From positions 1 to 14,572 of the forward strand of contig JAQUFI010000030.1 of the NCBI GenBank assembly GCA_028684735.1: a DNA stretch of 14,572 bases, given 5' to 3'. The position numbers and the translations under genes are program-made. Positions 1 to 7,324 of this stretch are shown here, piece after piece. The notes beneath the pieces are model-generated. The model had not been told where the DNA came from and searched no databases. It saw only the letters and a list, made by a program, of their open reading frames with translations. This DNA comes from Bacilli bacterium (GTDB lineage: Bacteria > Bacillota_I > Bacilli_A > RF39 > UBA660). Each line of letters begins with the position of its first letter. The stretch's first letter is position 1.

Positions 1-16
1 TGTGCTCTTCCGATCT
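1..16. other. Illumina adapter remnant at contig end
   Basis: Bases 1-16 (TGTGCTCTTCCGATCT) are identical to the 3' end of the standard Illumina TruSeq read-2 adapter, which ends ...GTGTGCTCTTCCGATCT. The base composition also differs from the A/T-rich DNA that follows. It is a library artefact left on the assembled contig and should be trimmed; genome sequence starts at about base 17. Confidence 0.95.
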
Positions 17-17
17 T

Positions 18-1391
18 TTAAAAGAATTATGGGATGCTGAAGAAAACGTGGCTTCTCAAATTCTTTATCTAGCTAGTCTTGATACTACTAAATATAAGAA
101 GTTAGATAACTATATTAGTCACTTAGAAATAAGTAATGGTATTTATTATAATGATAAACAAAAAGAAGCAATCATTAAAGCTTTAGAAAATAATATCTTA
201 ATTATAACGGGTGGTCCTGGGACGGGTAAAACAACAGTTATCAACGCGATTGTTGAGTTATATAGTCAGGTTAATGAATTAGACTATGATACATTAACCC
301 AAAAAATCGCTTTATTAGCCCCTACAGGAAGAGCAAGTAAAAGAATGAGCGAAACTACTAACTTACCAGCTATGACTATTCATCGCTTCTTAAAATGGAA
401 TAAAGAGACTAATTCTTTTGCTGTCAATGAATATGATAAAGCTAATAGCCATTTAATTATTGTCGATGAAGTTAGTATGATTGATATTAGTCTTTTAGAT
501 AATTTATTAAAAGGTCTTAGTAAAAACATTAAATTGGTTTTAGTAGGAGATTATAACCAATTACCAAGTGTTGGTCCTGGCCAAGTATTAAAAGATTTAA
601 TCGAGAGTGATATTGTCGATACTATTCACTTAGATTTATTATATCGTCAAGATGAAAACTCTTATATTAATACTTTAGCTTCAGAAATTAAAGAAGATAA
701 TCTAAGTGAAGGATTTTTAGAAACTAAAAGTGATTATACCTTCTTAGAATGTACTAATGCTTCGTTAAAACATAATATAAAAAATTTGTGTCAACAAATT
801 TGTGATAAAGGTTATGATTATAAAAGGGTTCAAGTGATGGCACCAATGTATTATGGAGAAAATGGAATTGATAATTTAAATAAAGAACTACAAGAAATCT
901 TTAATCCGCCTCATCCTGACAAACGAGAAATTACGTTTAGTGATGTTGTTTTTAGGGAGAATGATAAAGTCTTACAATTAGTCAACATGCCTGATGAGAA
1001 TGTCTATAATGGTGATATTGGAGTTATAAAAAGTATTATTTATGCCAATACTAGTAAAACTAAGAAAAATGAAATTCATATTGATTTTGATGGTAATATT
1101 ATTAAATATACACCCAAAGATTTTATTAAAATTAAACATGCTTTTATTATTAGTATTCATAAATCACAAGGTAGTGAGTTTGAAGTTGTCATTATCCCAG
1201 TATGTAGTAGTTATAAGCGAATGCTCTATCGTAAACTAATCTATACTGGTATTACTAGAACTAAAAAGAAATTAATTTTAATTGGTGAACCATCATCTTT
1301 TGTTTATAGTGTTCACAATAATAATGAATATATTAGAAAAACATCTCTTTTAGATAAAATTTTAATGAAACTGAATAATAATCATAAATAA
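18..1391 (+). CDS. recD2: RecD2-type ATP-dependent DNA helicase (SF1B), 5'-truncated by contig end
   Basis: C-terminal part of a RecD/TraA-family 5'-3' DNA helicase, a repair and recombination enzyme that acts on DNA ends independently of RecBC in Gram-positives. The frame is open up to the adapter, so the GTG at 48 is an internal codon, not a start. Counting from 48, visible motifs are Walker A GGPGTGKTT (55-63), motif Ia APTGRAS (91-97), Walker B VDEVSM (139-144), motif III GDYNQLPSVGPG (167-178), HKSQGSEF (371-378) and YTGITRTK (399-406). All helicase motifs of the C-terminal half are intact. About 457 residues are visible against roughly 720-830 in the family, so around 300 N-terminal residues (OB and helix-hairpin-helix regions) lie beyond the contig. 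The classification is firm; the recD2 name rests on the motif set and absence of any RecB/RecC in view. Confidence 0.9.
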   Translation, partial: LKELWDAEENVASQILYLASLDTTKYKKLDNYISHLEISNGIYYNDKQKEAIIKALENNILIITGGPGTGKTTVINAIVELYSQVNELDYDTLTQKIALLAPTGRASKRMSETTNLPAMTIHRFLKWNKETNSFAVNEYDKANSHLIIVDEVSMIDISLLDNLLKGLSKNIKLVLVGDYNQLPSVGPGQVLKDLIESDIVDTIHLDLLYRQDENSYINTLASEIKEDNLSEGFLETKSDYTFLECTNASLKHNIKNLCQQICDKGYDYKRVQVMAPMYYGENGIDNLNKELQEIFNPPHPDKREITFSDVVFRENDKVLQLVNMPDENVYNGDIGVIKSIIYANTSKTKKNEIHIDFDGNIIKYTPKDFIKIKHAFIISIHKSQGSEFEVVIIPVCSSYKRMLYRKLIYTGITRTKKKLILIGEPSSFVYSVHNNNEYIRKTSLLDKILMKLNNNHK

Positions 1392-1406
1392 ATCCAAAAT
1401 ATTATT

Positions 1407-1421
1407 GTATGCTATGCATAC
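1407..1421. repeat. Short perfect inverted repeat, possible operator
   Basis: GTATGC-TAT-GCATAC is a perfect 6-bp dyad with a 3-bp centre. It lies just upstream of a weak -10-like TATAGA (1425-1430) before the 50-aa microprotein gene, so it would fall in the promoter spacer, a common repressor-site position. It could equally be a chance AT-rich palindrome. Confidence 0.35.
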
Positions 1422-1452
1422 CATTATAGATTCTAACTAAGAAGGTGATTTT

Positions 1453-1605
1453 ATGAAAATGATGAAAAATTTAACTCTAATAGCGTTAGGTGCAACACTT
1501 GTCGTAGCTTATCAAAAGTATAATGAACCATTAATGATTTCGCTAAAGCGAGCTGTTAAAAAAAGTGCTGACTGCACATGTGATGAGTTAGAAGATATGA
1601 TGTAA
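1453..1605 (+). CDS. Small single-span membrane protein, 50 aa, unknown function
   Basis: Short gene starting MKMMKNLTLIALG and ending ADCTCDELEDMM. It begins at ATG 1453 after a good ribosome binding site, AAGGTGA (1442-1448), five bases upstream. Residues 6-20 are hydrophobic (LTLIALGATLVVAY) and should form one membrane segment or an uncleaved signal anchor. A basic helix follows (KRAVKK, 32-37), then a CxC pair (Cys41, Cys43) and an acidic tail. It has its own terminator directly at the stop codon and a possible operator upstream, so it is probably a free-standing gene. I do not recognise the family and assign no function. The ribosome binding site, codon use like its neighbours and the abutting terminator argue that it is real. 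Confidence 0.7.
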   Translation: MKMMKNLTLIALGATLVVAYQKYNEPLMISLKRAVKKSADCTCDELEDMM

Positions 1606-1630
1606 AAAAAACCCAATGGGTTTTTTTTAA
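1603..1630 (+). terminator. Intrinsic terminator of the 50-aa microprotein gene
   Basis: A7-CCC, loop AAT, GGG-T8. The hairpin includes the stop codon of the upstream gene and ends in eight T residues, a compact Rho-independent terminator. The A/T arms make it nearly symmetric, so it could also work on the other strand. Confidence 0.85.
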
Positions 1631-1660
1631 TTCACAACAAAACAATAATTATGATATAAT
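1631..1660 (+). promoter_or_regulatory. Promoter of the HAD/ASCH unit
   Basis: TTCACA (1631-1636), 18-bp spacer, TATAAT (1655-1660), with TG at 1652-1653 giving an extended -10 (TGATATAAT). It starts right after the preceding terminator. A ribosome binding site AGGTGA (1666-1671) and ATG 1676 follow closely, so the leader is very short. Confidence 0.75.
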
Positions 1661-1675
1661 AAAATAGGTGATAAG

Positions 1676-2374
1676 ATGAAAATAATAATTAGCGACTTTG
1701 ATTTAACCTTTTTTACCGATGAATATTTAGAAAATATTAAATTGATTAATGAATTTGTAAATAGAGGTAATATGTTTATTATCGCAACAGGAAGAAATAT
1801 AACTCATTTAGAAAAAGATATTAAAGGTTTTAATATCGATTATGCATATTTAATATGTAATGATGGCGGGATTGCTTTTGATTCACAAGGTAATTGTGTT
1901 TATCGTAAAGATATCGGCGAGACAATCGTTAAACCAATTTTTGAAATGTTAAAGAATGATTCTAATAATATCATTACTTTTATTGATAATGCGACTAATT
2001 ATGTCAATGATCCAAATGCAAAAGCTAATGCTATAATCAGTCAGTATCGAGATATAGAAAAAGCAGATGTAATGTTAAATAATATAATATCTAAATATCC
2101 TAGTGTTCATGGTTATCTTAGTCAAAATTGGATTAATCTAACTCATGAATCAGTTAATAAAGCAACAGGTATTAAAGCTCTAGTTAAATTATTTGATCTA
2201 AATGAAGATAATATATATACGATTGGTGATAATATTAATGATTTAGAAATGATTAATGAGTATCATGGATATGTTGTTGAAAATGGAATTGATGAAATTA
2301 AAGTAATTGCTAAAGGAGTTGTTAAATCTTTTAAAGATTTAATCAAGATTGTTGATGAAAGTCATATCGATTAA
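1676..2374 (+). CDS. HAD-superfamily phosphatase, Cof type (subfamily IIB)
   Basis: Predicted cytosolic Mg-dependent phosphatase of the Cof/YidA-like class, acting on sugar phosphates, nucleotides or similar small phosphoesters; the substrate cannot be read from sequence. HAD motif I is DFDLT (Asp7 nucleophile, Asp9 acid/base), with Leu where the common DxDGT has Gly. Motif II is ATGR (Thr38). Motif III Lys is about 162 (VNKATGIK) and motif IV is GDNINDLEM (Asp185, Asp189). A cap region lies between about 80 and 155. The 232-aa length is slightly short for Cof proteins (250-290). Start ATG 1676 follows AGGTGA. Its last 20 bases overlap the start of the ASCH-domain gene, so the two are translated from one mRNA. 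Confidence 0.85.
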   Translation: MKIIISDFDLTFFTDEYLENIKLINEFVNRGNMFIIATGRNITHLEKDIKGFNIDYAYLICNDGGIAFDSQGNCVYRKDIGETIVKPIFEMLKNDSNNIITFIDNATNYVNDPNAKANAIISQYRDIEKADVMLNNIISKYPSVHGYLSQNWINLTHESVNKATGIKALVKLFDLNEDNIYTIGDNINDLEMINEYHGYVVENGIDEIKVIAKGVVKSFKDLIKIVDESHID

Positions 2375-2723
2375 ACAACCTTGGGCATCACTAATCGTTC
2401 ATGGTTATAAACCATATGAATATCGTAGTTGGAAAACATTATATCGAGGTGAATTATTAATTCATGCTAGTAAAACATATAATAAACAAGATGTCTTAAA
2501 ATTTAATCATCTAGGAATTGATTTTCCTACTGGTTGTATTATTGGTAAAGTTATGTTAGAAGATTGTATTAAGGTTAGTCCTGAATTTAAAAAAAATAAC
2601 CAACTAATCTATGGTTTAACCAAAGATTATGAAGGTTATGCTTGGGTTTTAACAAATCCCTTGTTCTTAGATAAAATTTATCTTAAAGGTCGATTAAATT
2701 TATGGGACTATGATTTAAAATAA
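2355..2723 (+). CDS. ASCH-domain protein (PUA-like fold), probable RNA-associated
   Basis: Small soluble protein of 122 aa made of a single ASCH domain. The family hallmarks are present: SIKQPWASLI (5-14), the GxKxxExR signature as GYKPYEYRSW (Gly17, Lys19, Glu22, Arg24), RGxLLIHAS (31-39) and YAWVL (95-99). ASCH domains resemble PUA RNA-binding domains and are thought to bind RNA or modified nucleosides; some are hydrolases of modified cytidines. Which applies here is not visible. TTG codons lie six and three bases upstream in frame, but ATG 2355 gives the canonical MKVISIKQPW start. There is no clear ribosome binding site; the 20-bp overlap with the HAD gene suggests translational coupling. 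A terminator follows the stop. Confidence 0.88.
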   Translation: MKVISIKQPWASLIVHGYKPYEYRSWKTLYRGELLIHASKTYNKQDVLKFNHLGIDFPTGCIIGKVMLEDCIKVSPEFKKNNQLIYGLTKDYEGYAWVLTNPLFLDKIYLKGRLNLWDYDLK

Positions 2724-3542
2724 TTATTTATTTAAGTGCTTATTTAGCACTTTTTTTTTATCGTCTTGATTAATTGACTGATTATTTAAGTTTTCAATTT
2801 CTTGTTTCATCTCTTTTAATTGTTCGATTTCGTGATGATTATTTGATTTGTTATTCATTGCTTTAGTTTTTTCAAGCGTTTTTTTTTCCTCAGGTTTATT
2901 TATTTCATCTTTTTTAATTATTTCTTTCTTTTTCTCTTCATCAGCTAGATACTTTTGATAATAGCTCTTAGCCGTAAGCAATTGTAAAACAGTGGTGACA
3001 ACAGTTAAACTAGGAATAATAAAACTTGGTATATGCATTGAGTTGGCTAAGTAACCAGAGACTAATAAAAGTGATAAGGAAGCTGTTTTAACTTTACCAA
3101 ACATATTGGTTCTTGGAACATTTCCTTTTATTTTAGAAGTATAATTAATTTTACTGATAACAGCTTCTAATCCTAAATTAAACAATAAATTAGGATAAAT
3201 AAAAACTAATGGGACAATTAAACCGGCAGCAAAGATTTTATCACAAAAAGGATCTAAATCTTTACCAAATTCACTAATAGCATCATATTTTCTAGCAAAA
3301 TAACCATCAAAAGCATCAGTTGCAGCGAAACCCGCGGTTAGTATTCCAGCTAATAGAAAATTTCCACTTAAAGCAGCTGGTGCAATAAAAAGGGGTGCAA
3401 ACATTCTTGAACCAGTAAGTAGATTAGGAATTTGTTTTTTTCTTGTTTCTTTATGCTTTAAATCATTAAAACTATTCTTAAAATCTGCTTTTACTTTGGC
3501 CCACATTTCTTTGTTGGTTAATTGTTTTGTTTCCTTATCCAT
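2724..3542 (-). CDS. CDP-alcohol phosphatidyltransferase (PgsA-like) with long charged C-terminal tail
   Basis: Integral membrane enzyme of phospholipid synthesis that moves a phosphatidyl group from CDP-diacylglycerol to an alcohol, most likely glycerol 3-phosphate. The complete family motif is present: D76-x2-D79-G80-x2-A83-R84-x8-G93-x3-D97-x3-D101 (DAFDGYFAR...GKDLDPFCD). About five to six hydrophobic segments run from residue 45 to 195. Residues 195-272 form a Lys/Glu/Asn-rich hydrophilic tail, probably helical or coiled coil, which ordinary PgsA (about 180-200 aa) lacks. The N-terminal 35 residues are also extra and basic. Start ATG 3542 follows GGGGGA. It ends tail to tail with the ASCH gene with no base between the stops. 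Substrate specificity (PgsA, cardiolipin-synthase-like or other) is unresolved. Confidence 0.85.
   Translation of the reverse strand: MDKETKQLTNKEMWAKVKADFKNSFNDLKHKETRKKQIPNLLTGSRMFAPLFIAPAALSGNFLLAGILTAGFAATDAFDGYFARKYDAISEFGKDLDPFCDKIFAAGLIVPLVFIYPNLLFNLGLEAVISKINYTSKIKGNVPRTNMFGKVKTASLSLLLVSGYLANSMHIPSFIIPSLTVVTTVLQLLTAKSYYQKYLADEEKKKEIIKKDEINKPEEKKTLEKTKAMNNKSNNHHEIEQLKEMKQEIENLNNQSINQDDKKKVLNKHLNK
2734..2760 (+). terminator. Intrinsic terminator of the HAD/ASCH unit, inside the opposing gene
   Basis: AAGTGCT (2734-2740), 5-base loop, AGCACTT (2746-2752), then a run of T to 2759. The whole structure lies in the last codons of the minus-strand phosphatidyltransferase. On the minus strand the hairpin is not followed by a clean T run, so it should act mainly for the plus-strand genes. 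Confidence 0.85.
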
Positions 3543-3565
3543 GATTTTCCCCCTTCAATGTTTTT

Positions 3566-3593
3566 ATTTTAACATTTTTTATAGAAAAGTCAA
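3566..3593 (-). promoter_or_regulatory. Promoter of the phosphatidyltransferase gene
   Basis: Read on the minus strand: TTGACT (3593-3588), 16-bp spacer, TAAAAT (3571-3566) with TG one base upstream (extended -10, TGTTAAAAT). An overlapping alternative uses TTGACA (3604-3599) and TATAAA (3583-3578) with a 15-bp spacer. The start codon is about 24 bases downstream of the -10. Confidence 0.65.
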
Positions 3594-3597
3594 TGTT

Positions 3598-3628
3598 TTG
3601 TCAAAAAAGGTGTCATAAGACATATAAT
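3598..3628 (+). promoter_or_regulatory. Putative promoter of a short structured RNA
   Basis: TTGTCA (3598-3603, 5 of 6 consensus), 19-bp spacer, perfect TATAAT (3623-3628). Transcription would begin near 3634-3636, exactly at the base of a perfect hairpin. The spacer is longer than ideal. The -35 overlaps the divergent phosphatidyltransferase promoter, so the two would compete. Confidence 0.45.
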
Positions 3629-3633
3629 GTAAT

Positions 3634-3689
3634 GTATTAATGAAAATTAATACAAGGGAAACTCGTAGTGCTACGGTTTCCTTTTTTTT
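3634..3689 (+). ncRNA. Candidate small RNA or 5' attenuator with two stacked hairpins
   Basis: Hairpin 1 is a perfect 9-bp stem, TGTATTAAT (3633-3641) with ATTAATACA (3646-3654), closed by a GAAA tetraloop. It runs without a gap into hairpin 2: GGAAAC (3657-3662), bulged T, CGTA, loop GTGC, TACG, GTTTCC (3676-3681), followed by eight T. A TATAAT lies just upstream and there is no reading frame. The roughly 56-nt transcript could be an independent sRNA. If polymerase reads through, it would instead be an attenuator or riboregulator in the leader of the hydrolase gene at 3774. No known riboswitch class is recognised. Confidence 0.4.
3654..3689 (+). terminator. Strong intrinsic terminator between divergent genes
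   Basis: A 6-bp plus 4-bp stem with one bulged T and a GTGC loop, preceded by A residues and followed by T8 (3682-3689). No protein gene on the plus strand needs it, because the nearest plus-strand gene upstream ends at 2723 and has its own terminator. This is the main reason to suspect an RNA gene or attenuator here. Confidence 0.8.
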
Positions 3690-3721
3690 GTGTCAATAAA
3701 CGACAAATATCTTCAAAACCA

Positions 3722-3750
3722 TGGAAATTACTATCTAAATTTGTTATAAT
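3722..3750 (+). promoter_or_regulatory. Promoter of the GH73 hydrolase gene
   Basis: Extended -10 TGTTATAAT (3742-3750) with a weak -35, TGGAAA (3722-3727), 17 bases upstream. The ribosome binding site AGGAGGGG (3761-3768) and ATG 3774 follow. Confidence 0.7.
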
Positions 3751-3773
3751 TCTATTATAGAGGAGGGGATAAA

Positions 3774-6700
3774 ATGAAAAAAATATTCAATTTATTTTTA
3801 ACATTTATAATACTTATGGTTTCTTTTATCCCATTTGTACCTATTTATGCTAATGATTGCCTATATGAAGTAGCCGTTGCTTATGCAGTTAGTGACGAAA
3901 GATTAAGTTGTCATAATGATTATAATGCTGCTTATACAGCGATGAATAACTATAATTCAACTAAAACAGCAGTTGCAGTTATTAAACAAGGGACGAAAGT
4001 AATCAATGCAAGATATGCGATTGCTCGTATGAATACTAAGTCAGGTGACACGACAACTAACCTTTATGATACACCTTCTCAAAGTTTAGAAAGTACATAT
4101 GTAGCTGGTAATTGGGGCGTCGATGCGGCTTTTATTGATTATCATAATAGTTATAAAAGAGCTAAAATAATGATTAGTGGTTATACAGGATATGTTAATA
4201 TCAACGATATTGAAGTTGTGCCATTATCCCGAAAGGTTAATGACACATTATATATAACAGCTATCGAACCTATTCGTGTTAGAAAAGAACCTAATACAAC
4301 ATCAGATATTATTGCTCATGTTACTCAAGGTTCAAGTCATGCCTTTGATCCTTCAGCTACCATTAGAAAAGGTTATGGAGGATTTGATTGGTATAAAATT
4401 AAGTATGGAAGTGGATATGGTTATGTGGCTAGTCTTGGACCTACTTGGACCAAAGAAATTAAAGGTGATTTAAATACTTATTATACTATTTCTAATAATT
4501 TAATAACTCACCATATTCATGTTACTAATAAGTGGGGGGATAGTCATCTGGATTTAGGAACAGCACCATTTAAATACGATAGCCCAGGAGTTAAAACTTA
4601 CTATTTAAAAAGTGGTATTCGTTATTACAGTTTTGATGGAAATTATTTTTATACAGATATTATGACAATGCTAGATGATTACCGAAATGGTAATTATAAC
4701 AATTCATTAAATAAAGATTCCCCATATTTTAATTATTTTATGTATTTATCAAGTCGTTCTTTGACCGGTTATGGAGAAGATTTCTTTAATTCAATTATTA
4801 GAGGGAAAGGATATACGGCTAAACCAGTTAATGGTAAAGATTATGTTAATTCTGATGGAAGTTGGGTAGCAGGTAAAAACCGATCTGGATTATCACAAAT
4901 GTACGGTATGGGCTATGCTTTTGTTAATAGTCAAAACACTTATGGTGTTAATGCTCTTCAAACCTTCTCTCACGCCTTAACTGAATCTGGTTCAGGAACG
5001 AGTGAAATTGCTTTTTATAAAAATAATATCTTTGGAATGGGAGCTTTTGATGGCGTGGCTTTTAATGCAGCAGTTGAGTATAGTAGTGTTGAAGAGTCAA
5101 TCATGGATTATGCTTATCGACTTAGTTATGTATCTTCAGACAAAGCATCAAATAGTTATTCTAATCCGAAAGCTTGGGTTTACGCTGGTAGTCATCAAGG
5201 AAATAAAGGTAGTGGTGTAAACGTCCGATATGCATCTAATCCATATGCTGGTGAGCAACATGCTAGTCTTTCATTTGGTTATGATAGTGGTAATGGTGGA
5301 TTAGATAATTATGCTAATACCTTAGGAATAAAAATAGGTTATGAAAATGTCCCTATTTATAAAAGGCCTTCAACTTCAAGTGCTGTTATTTATAAAGCCA
5401 TGAATATGAATAGTACTTATGGAAGATCAATTGCAAATGTGGCTTTTATTGTTATTGATAAAGTATATGATCAAAATGGTAAAGCCTTTTATAAAGTTTT
5501 TACTGATCCTGCTTTAAATAGCAATCAGGATATTGCAACAGACATATATTATACTTTTGAAAATAGTTATGGTTATATTGAAGCATCTAAACTATATGTT
5601 CAAAATAATCAACCAGAAATAATAGCTTCTAATATTCAAATTAAATTAGATGATACTTTAACTGAAATCGACAATACGATTAAAAACAATGCGACAGCTA
5701 GTGATTACGAAGATGGGAATCTAACTAGTGAAATCGTATATGATGATAGTCAAGTTGACTATACTAAAAAAGGTATTTATCCATTAACTTATTCAGTTAA
5801 AGATAAATCAAATTTCAATGTAACTAAAGAGGTTACCTTAGAAATATTAGATCCAGAAGCTCCAATTATTAAATTTACAGAAGTTAGTATTCCTCAATAT
5901 ACTATATTTGATCCCAATAATGGTGTTGAAGTAATTGATGCTAACCCTAATGAATTAAGTGAAGTAACTTATACTGGTGAAGTTGATACAACTAAGGTTG
6001 GTGACTATATTTTAACTTATTCAGTAACCAATAAGTTTGGATTAACAACAACAGCTAAGAGAATCATTAAAGTTGTTATTAATGAAAGCCCATTAATTAA
6101 TGTTACTAATAAGAAGGTTACTCAGTTTGACAGTATTAACTTATTAAGTGGTGTAACCGCAACTGATAAAGAAGATGGTAATTTAACTTCAAGTATTACT
6201 TATGAAGGAACTGTCAATACTAATATCGTTGGAGATTATCTAGTTACTTATAAAGTAAAAGATAGTGTTGGTCAAGAAACAGTTAAATCAATTACTGTAA
6301 CCGTTGAAGAAAAGGCATATCTCAATAGAGATGGACAATTACACTCAGAGAGTTTAGTCTTAAATGAACAATCTAAATTATTAAAATTTAGTGGTTTCTT
6401 AAAAATAAATGGGATTGATATTACAGCTAGTACTAACATTAGATATGATTTAGTTTTAGAAAATCAATACGATAACTCAATTCAAGTAATTGGGCTAAAT
6501 CGCTGGTTAGATAAAGTACCATTTACTACTAATAAAACAGGTTATGCTTGGTTTACCTCTGATATTAACTTAGATAATATTAGTGCAGGTGATTATACTG
6601 TATATGTACGAGCTAGAACTGGTAATTATGAAACTAAACAACTATTAAAGAATGTCTATTTTAAAGATAATATCTCAAATAAAATAACTTTAAATGGTAG

Positions 6701-7259
6701 AGGTTATCATTTCCGTAGTAATTATATGAATCGTCATATGCCTTTAGAATTATTTGTTCGTGATAATGGATTGATATCTTCTAAAAAGCAATCAATCTTA
6801 TATAATATGTATAATCAATTTGTCAAAATGAATTTCAATAATACGATTTTAAATTTAAGAGGTGTTTCGCATACTATTGGTGGAAATTATGGTCTTGATC
6901 AAATCGTAACAAGAGAACTTATTATTGAAAATGTTGAGACTCTAGAAAGAGTTAAAAGAGTTAATATTGGTTCAATTACCAATGGAGATTATAAGGTTGT
7001 ATTAAATTCACCTGATGGCTATAGTAAGACGAGGGCCTGGTATGATACTAATATCGATATTAAAGATCTAGATAAGGGTAGGTATGCGATTTATATTCGT
7101 ACTATAACCGGTAATATCGATGACTATGGTGAAGTCTATGATATCTTATTTAAAGATTTAAATGCAACTGCAAATTACCAAAAAGATGGAATAAACTATC
7201 GTGCTAAAATAGAACGTAATAATGATAAAAGATTTAGACTAGAATTAGTTATTGAGTAA
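3774..7259 (+). CDS. Secreted multidomain glucosaminidase (GH73-type peptidoglycan hydrolase)
   Basis: Large exported autolysin-like protein of 1161 aa. Residues 1-26 are a signal peptide (MKKIF..., cleavage likely after IYA). An N-terminal domain (about 27-155) is followed by an SH3b domain (about 158-222), a glucosaminidase domain (about 365-460) with ALTESGSGTS and probable catalytic Glu404 plus KNNIFGMGAFDG, and a second SH3b (about 518-608). Three DUF5011/Ig-like repeats follow (about 613-693, 695-770, 772-847; DYEDGNL and DKEDGNL). Two tandem related domains of unknown type end the protein (about 850-965 and 1015-1130). GH73 enzymes cut GlcNAc-MurNAc bonds of peptidoglycan, so it should act outside the cell in wall turnover or separation. 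There is no LPXTG motif or C-terminal membrane span; retention probably depends on the SH3b and C-terminal domains. It is transcribed alone. Confidence 0.88.
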   Translation: MKKIFNLFLTFIILMVSFIPFVPIYANDCLYEVAVAYAVSDERLSCHNDYNAAYTAMNNYNSTKTAVAVIKQGTKVINARYAIARMNTKSGDTTTNLYDTPSQSLESTYVAGNWGVDAAFIDYHNSYKRAKIMISGYTGYVNINDIEVVPLSRKVNDTLYITAIEPIRVRKEPNTTSDIIAHVTQGSSHAFDPSATIRKGYGGFDWYKIKYGSGYGYVASLGPTWTKEIKGDLNTYYTISNNLITHHIHVTNKWGDSHLDLGTAPFKYDSPGVKTYYLKSGIRYYSFDGNYFYTDIMTMLDDYRNGNYNNSLNKDSPYFNYFMYLSSRSLTGYGEDFFNSIIRGKGYTAKPVNGKDYVNSDGSWVAGKNRSGLSQMYGMGYAFVNSQNTYGVNALQTFSHALTESGSGTSEIAFYKNNIFGMGAFDGVAFNAAVEYSSVEESIMDYAYRLSYVSSDKASNSYSNPKAWVYAGSHQGNKGSGVNVRYASNPYAGEQHASLSFGYDSGNGGLDNYANTLGIKIGYENVPIYKRPSTSSAVIYKAMNMNSTYGRSIANVAFIVIDKVYDQNGKAFYKVFTDPALNSNQDIATDIYYTFENSYGYIEASKLYVQNNQPEIIASNIQIKLDDTLTEIDNTIKNNATASDYEDGNLTSEIVYDDSQVDYTKKGIYPLTYSVKDKSNFNVTKEVTLEILDPEAPIIKFTEVSIPQYTIFDPNNGVEVIDANPNELSEVTYTGEVDTTKVGDYILTYSVTNKFGLTTTAKRIIKVVINESPLINVTNKKVTQFDSINLLSGVTATDKEDGNLTSSITYEGTVNTNIVGDYLVTYKVKDSVGQETVKSITVTVEEKAYLNRDGQLHSESLVLNEQSKLLKFSGFLKINGIDITASTNIRYDLVLENQYDNSIQVIGLNRWLDKVPFTTNKTGYAWFTSDINLDNISAGDYTVYVRARTGNYETKQLLKNVYFKDNISNKITLNGRGYHFRSNYMNRHMPLELFVRDNGLISSKKQSILYNMYNQFVKMNFNNTILNLRGVSHTIGGNYGLDQIVTRELIIENVETLERVKRVNIGSITNGDYKVVLNSPDGYSKTRAWYDTNIDIKDLDKGRYAIYIRTITGNIDDYGEVYDILFKDLNATANYQKDGINYRAKIERNNDKRFRLELVIE

Positions 7260-7272
7260 AAATGTATGTTAG

Positions 7273-7323
7273 ATGAAAACAATATGATATAGTTAAATAT
7301 TAATTATTGAATATTGTTTTCAT
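7273..7323 (+). terminator. Long AT-rich hairpin after the GH73 gene, probable terminator
   Basis: A perfect 13-bp inverted repeat, ATGAAAACAATAT (7273-7285) and ATATTGTTTTCAT (7311-7323). Its 25-base loop holds a second, G-T-containing 8-bp stem (7289-7296 with 7300-7307). Only TTT follows (7324-7326), so termination may be inefficient. The 3' arm abuts the -35 of the lspA promoter. Confidence 0.55.
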
Positions 7324-7324
7324 T

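Noticed and set aside
978..1160. Minus-strand open frame inside the recD2-like gene
   Set aside because: Low-complexity Ile/Asn-rich translation with no start signal, lying opposite conserved helicase motifs; a shadow of the real gene.
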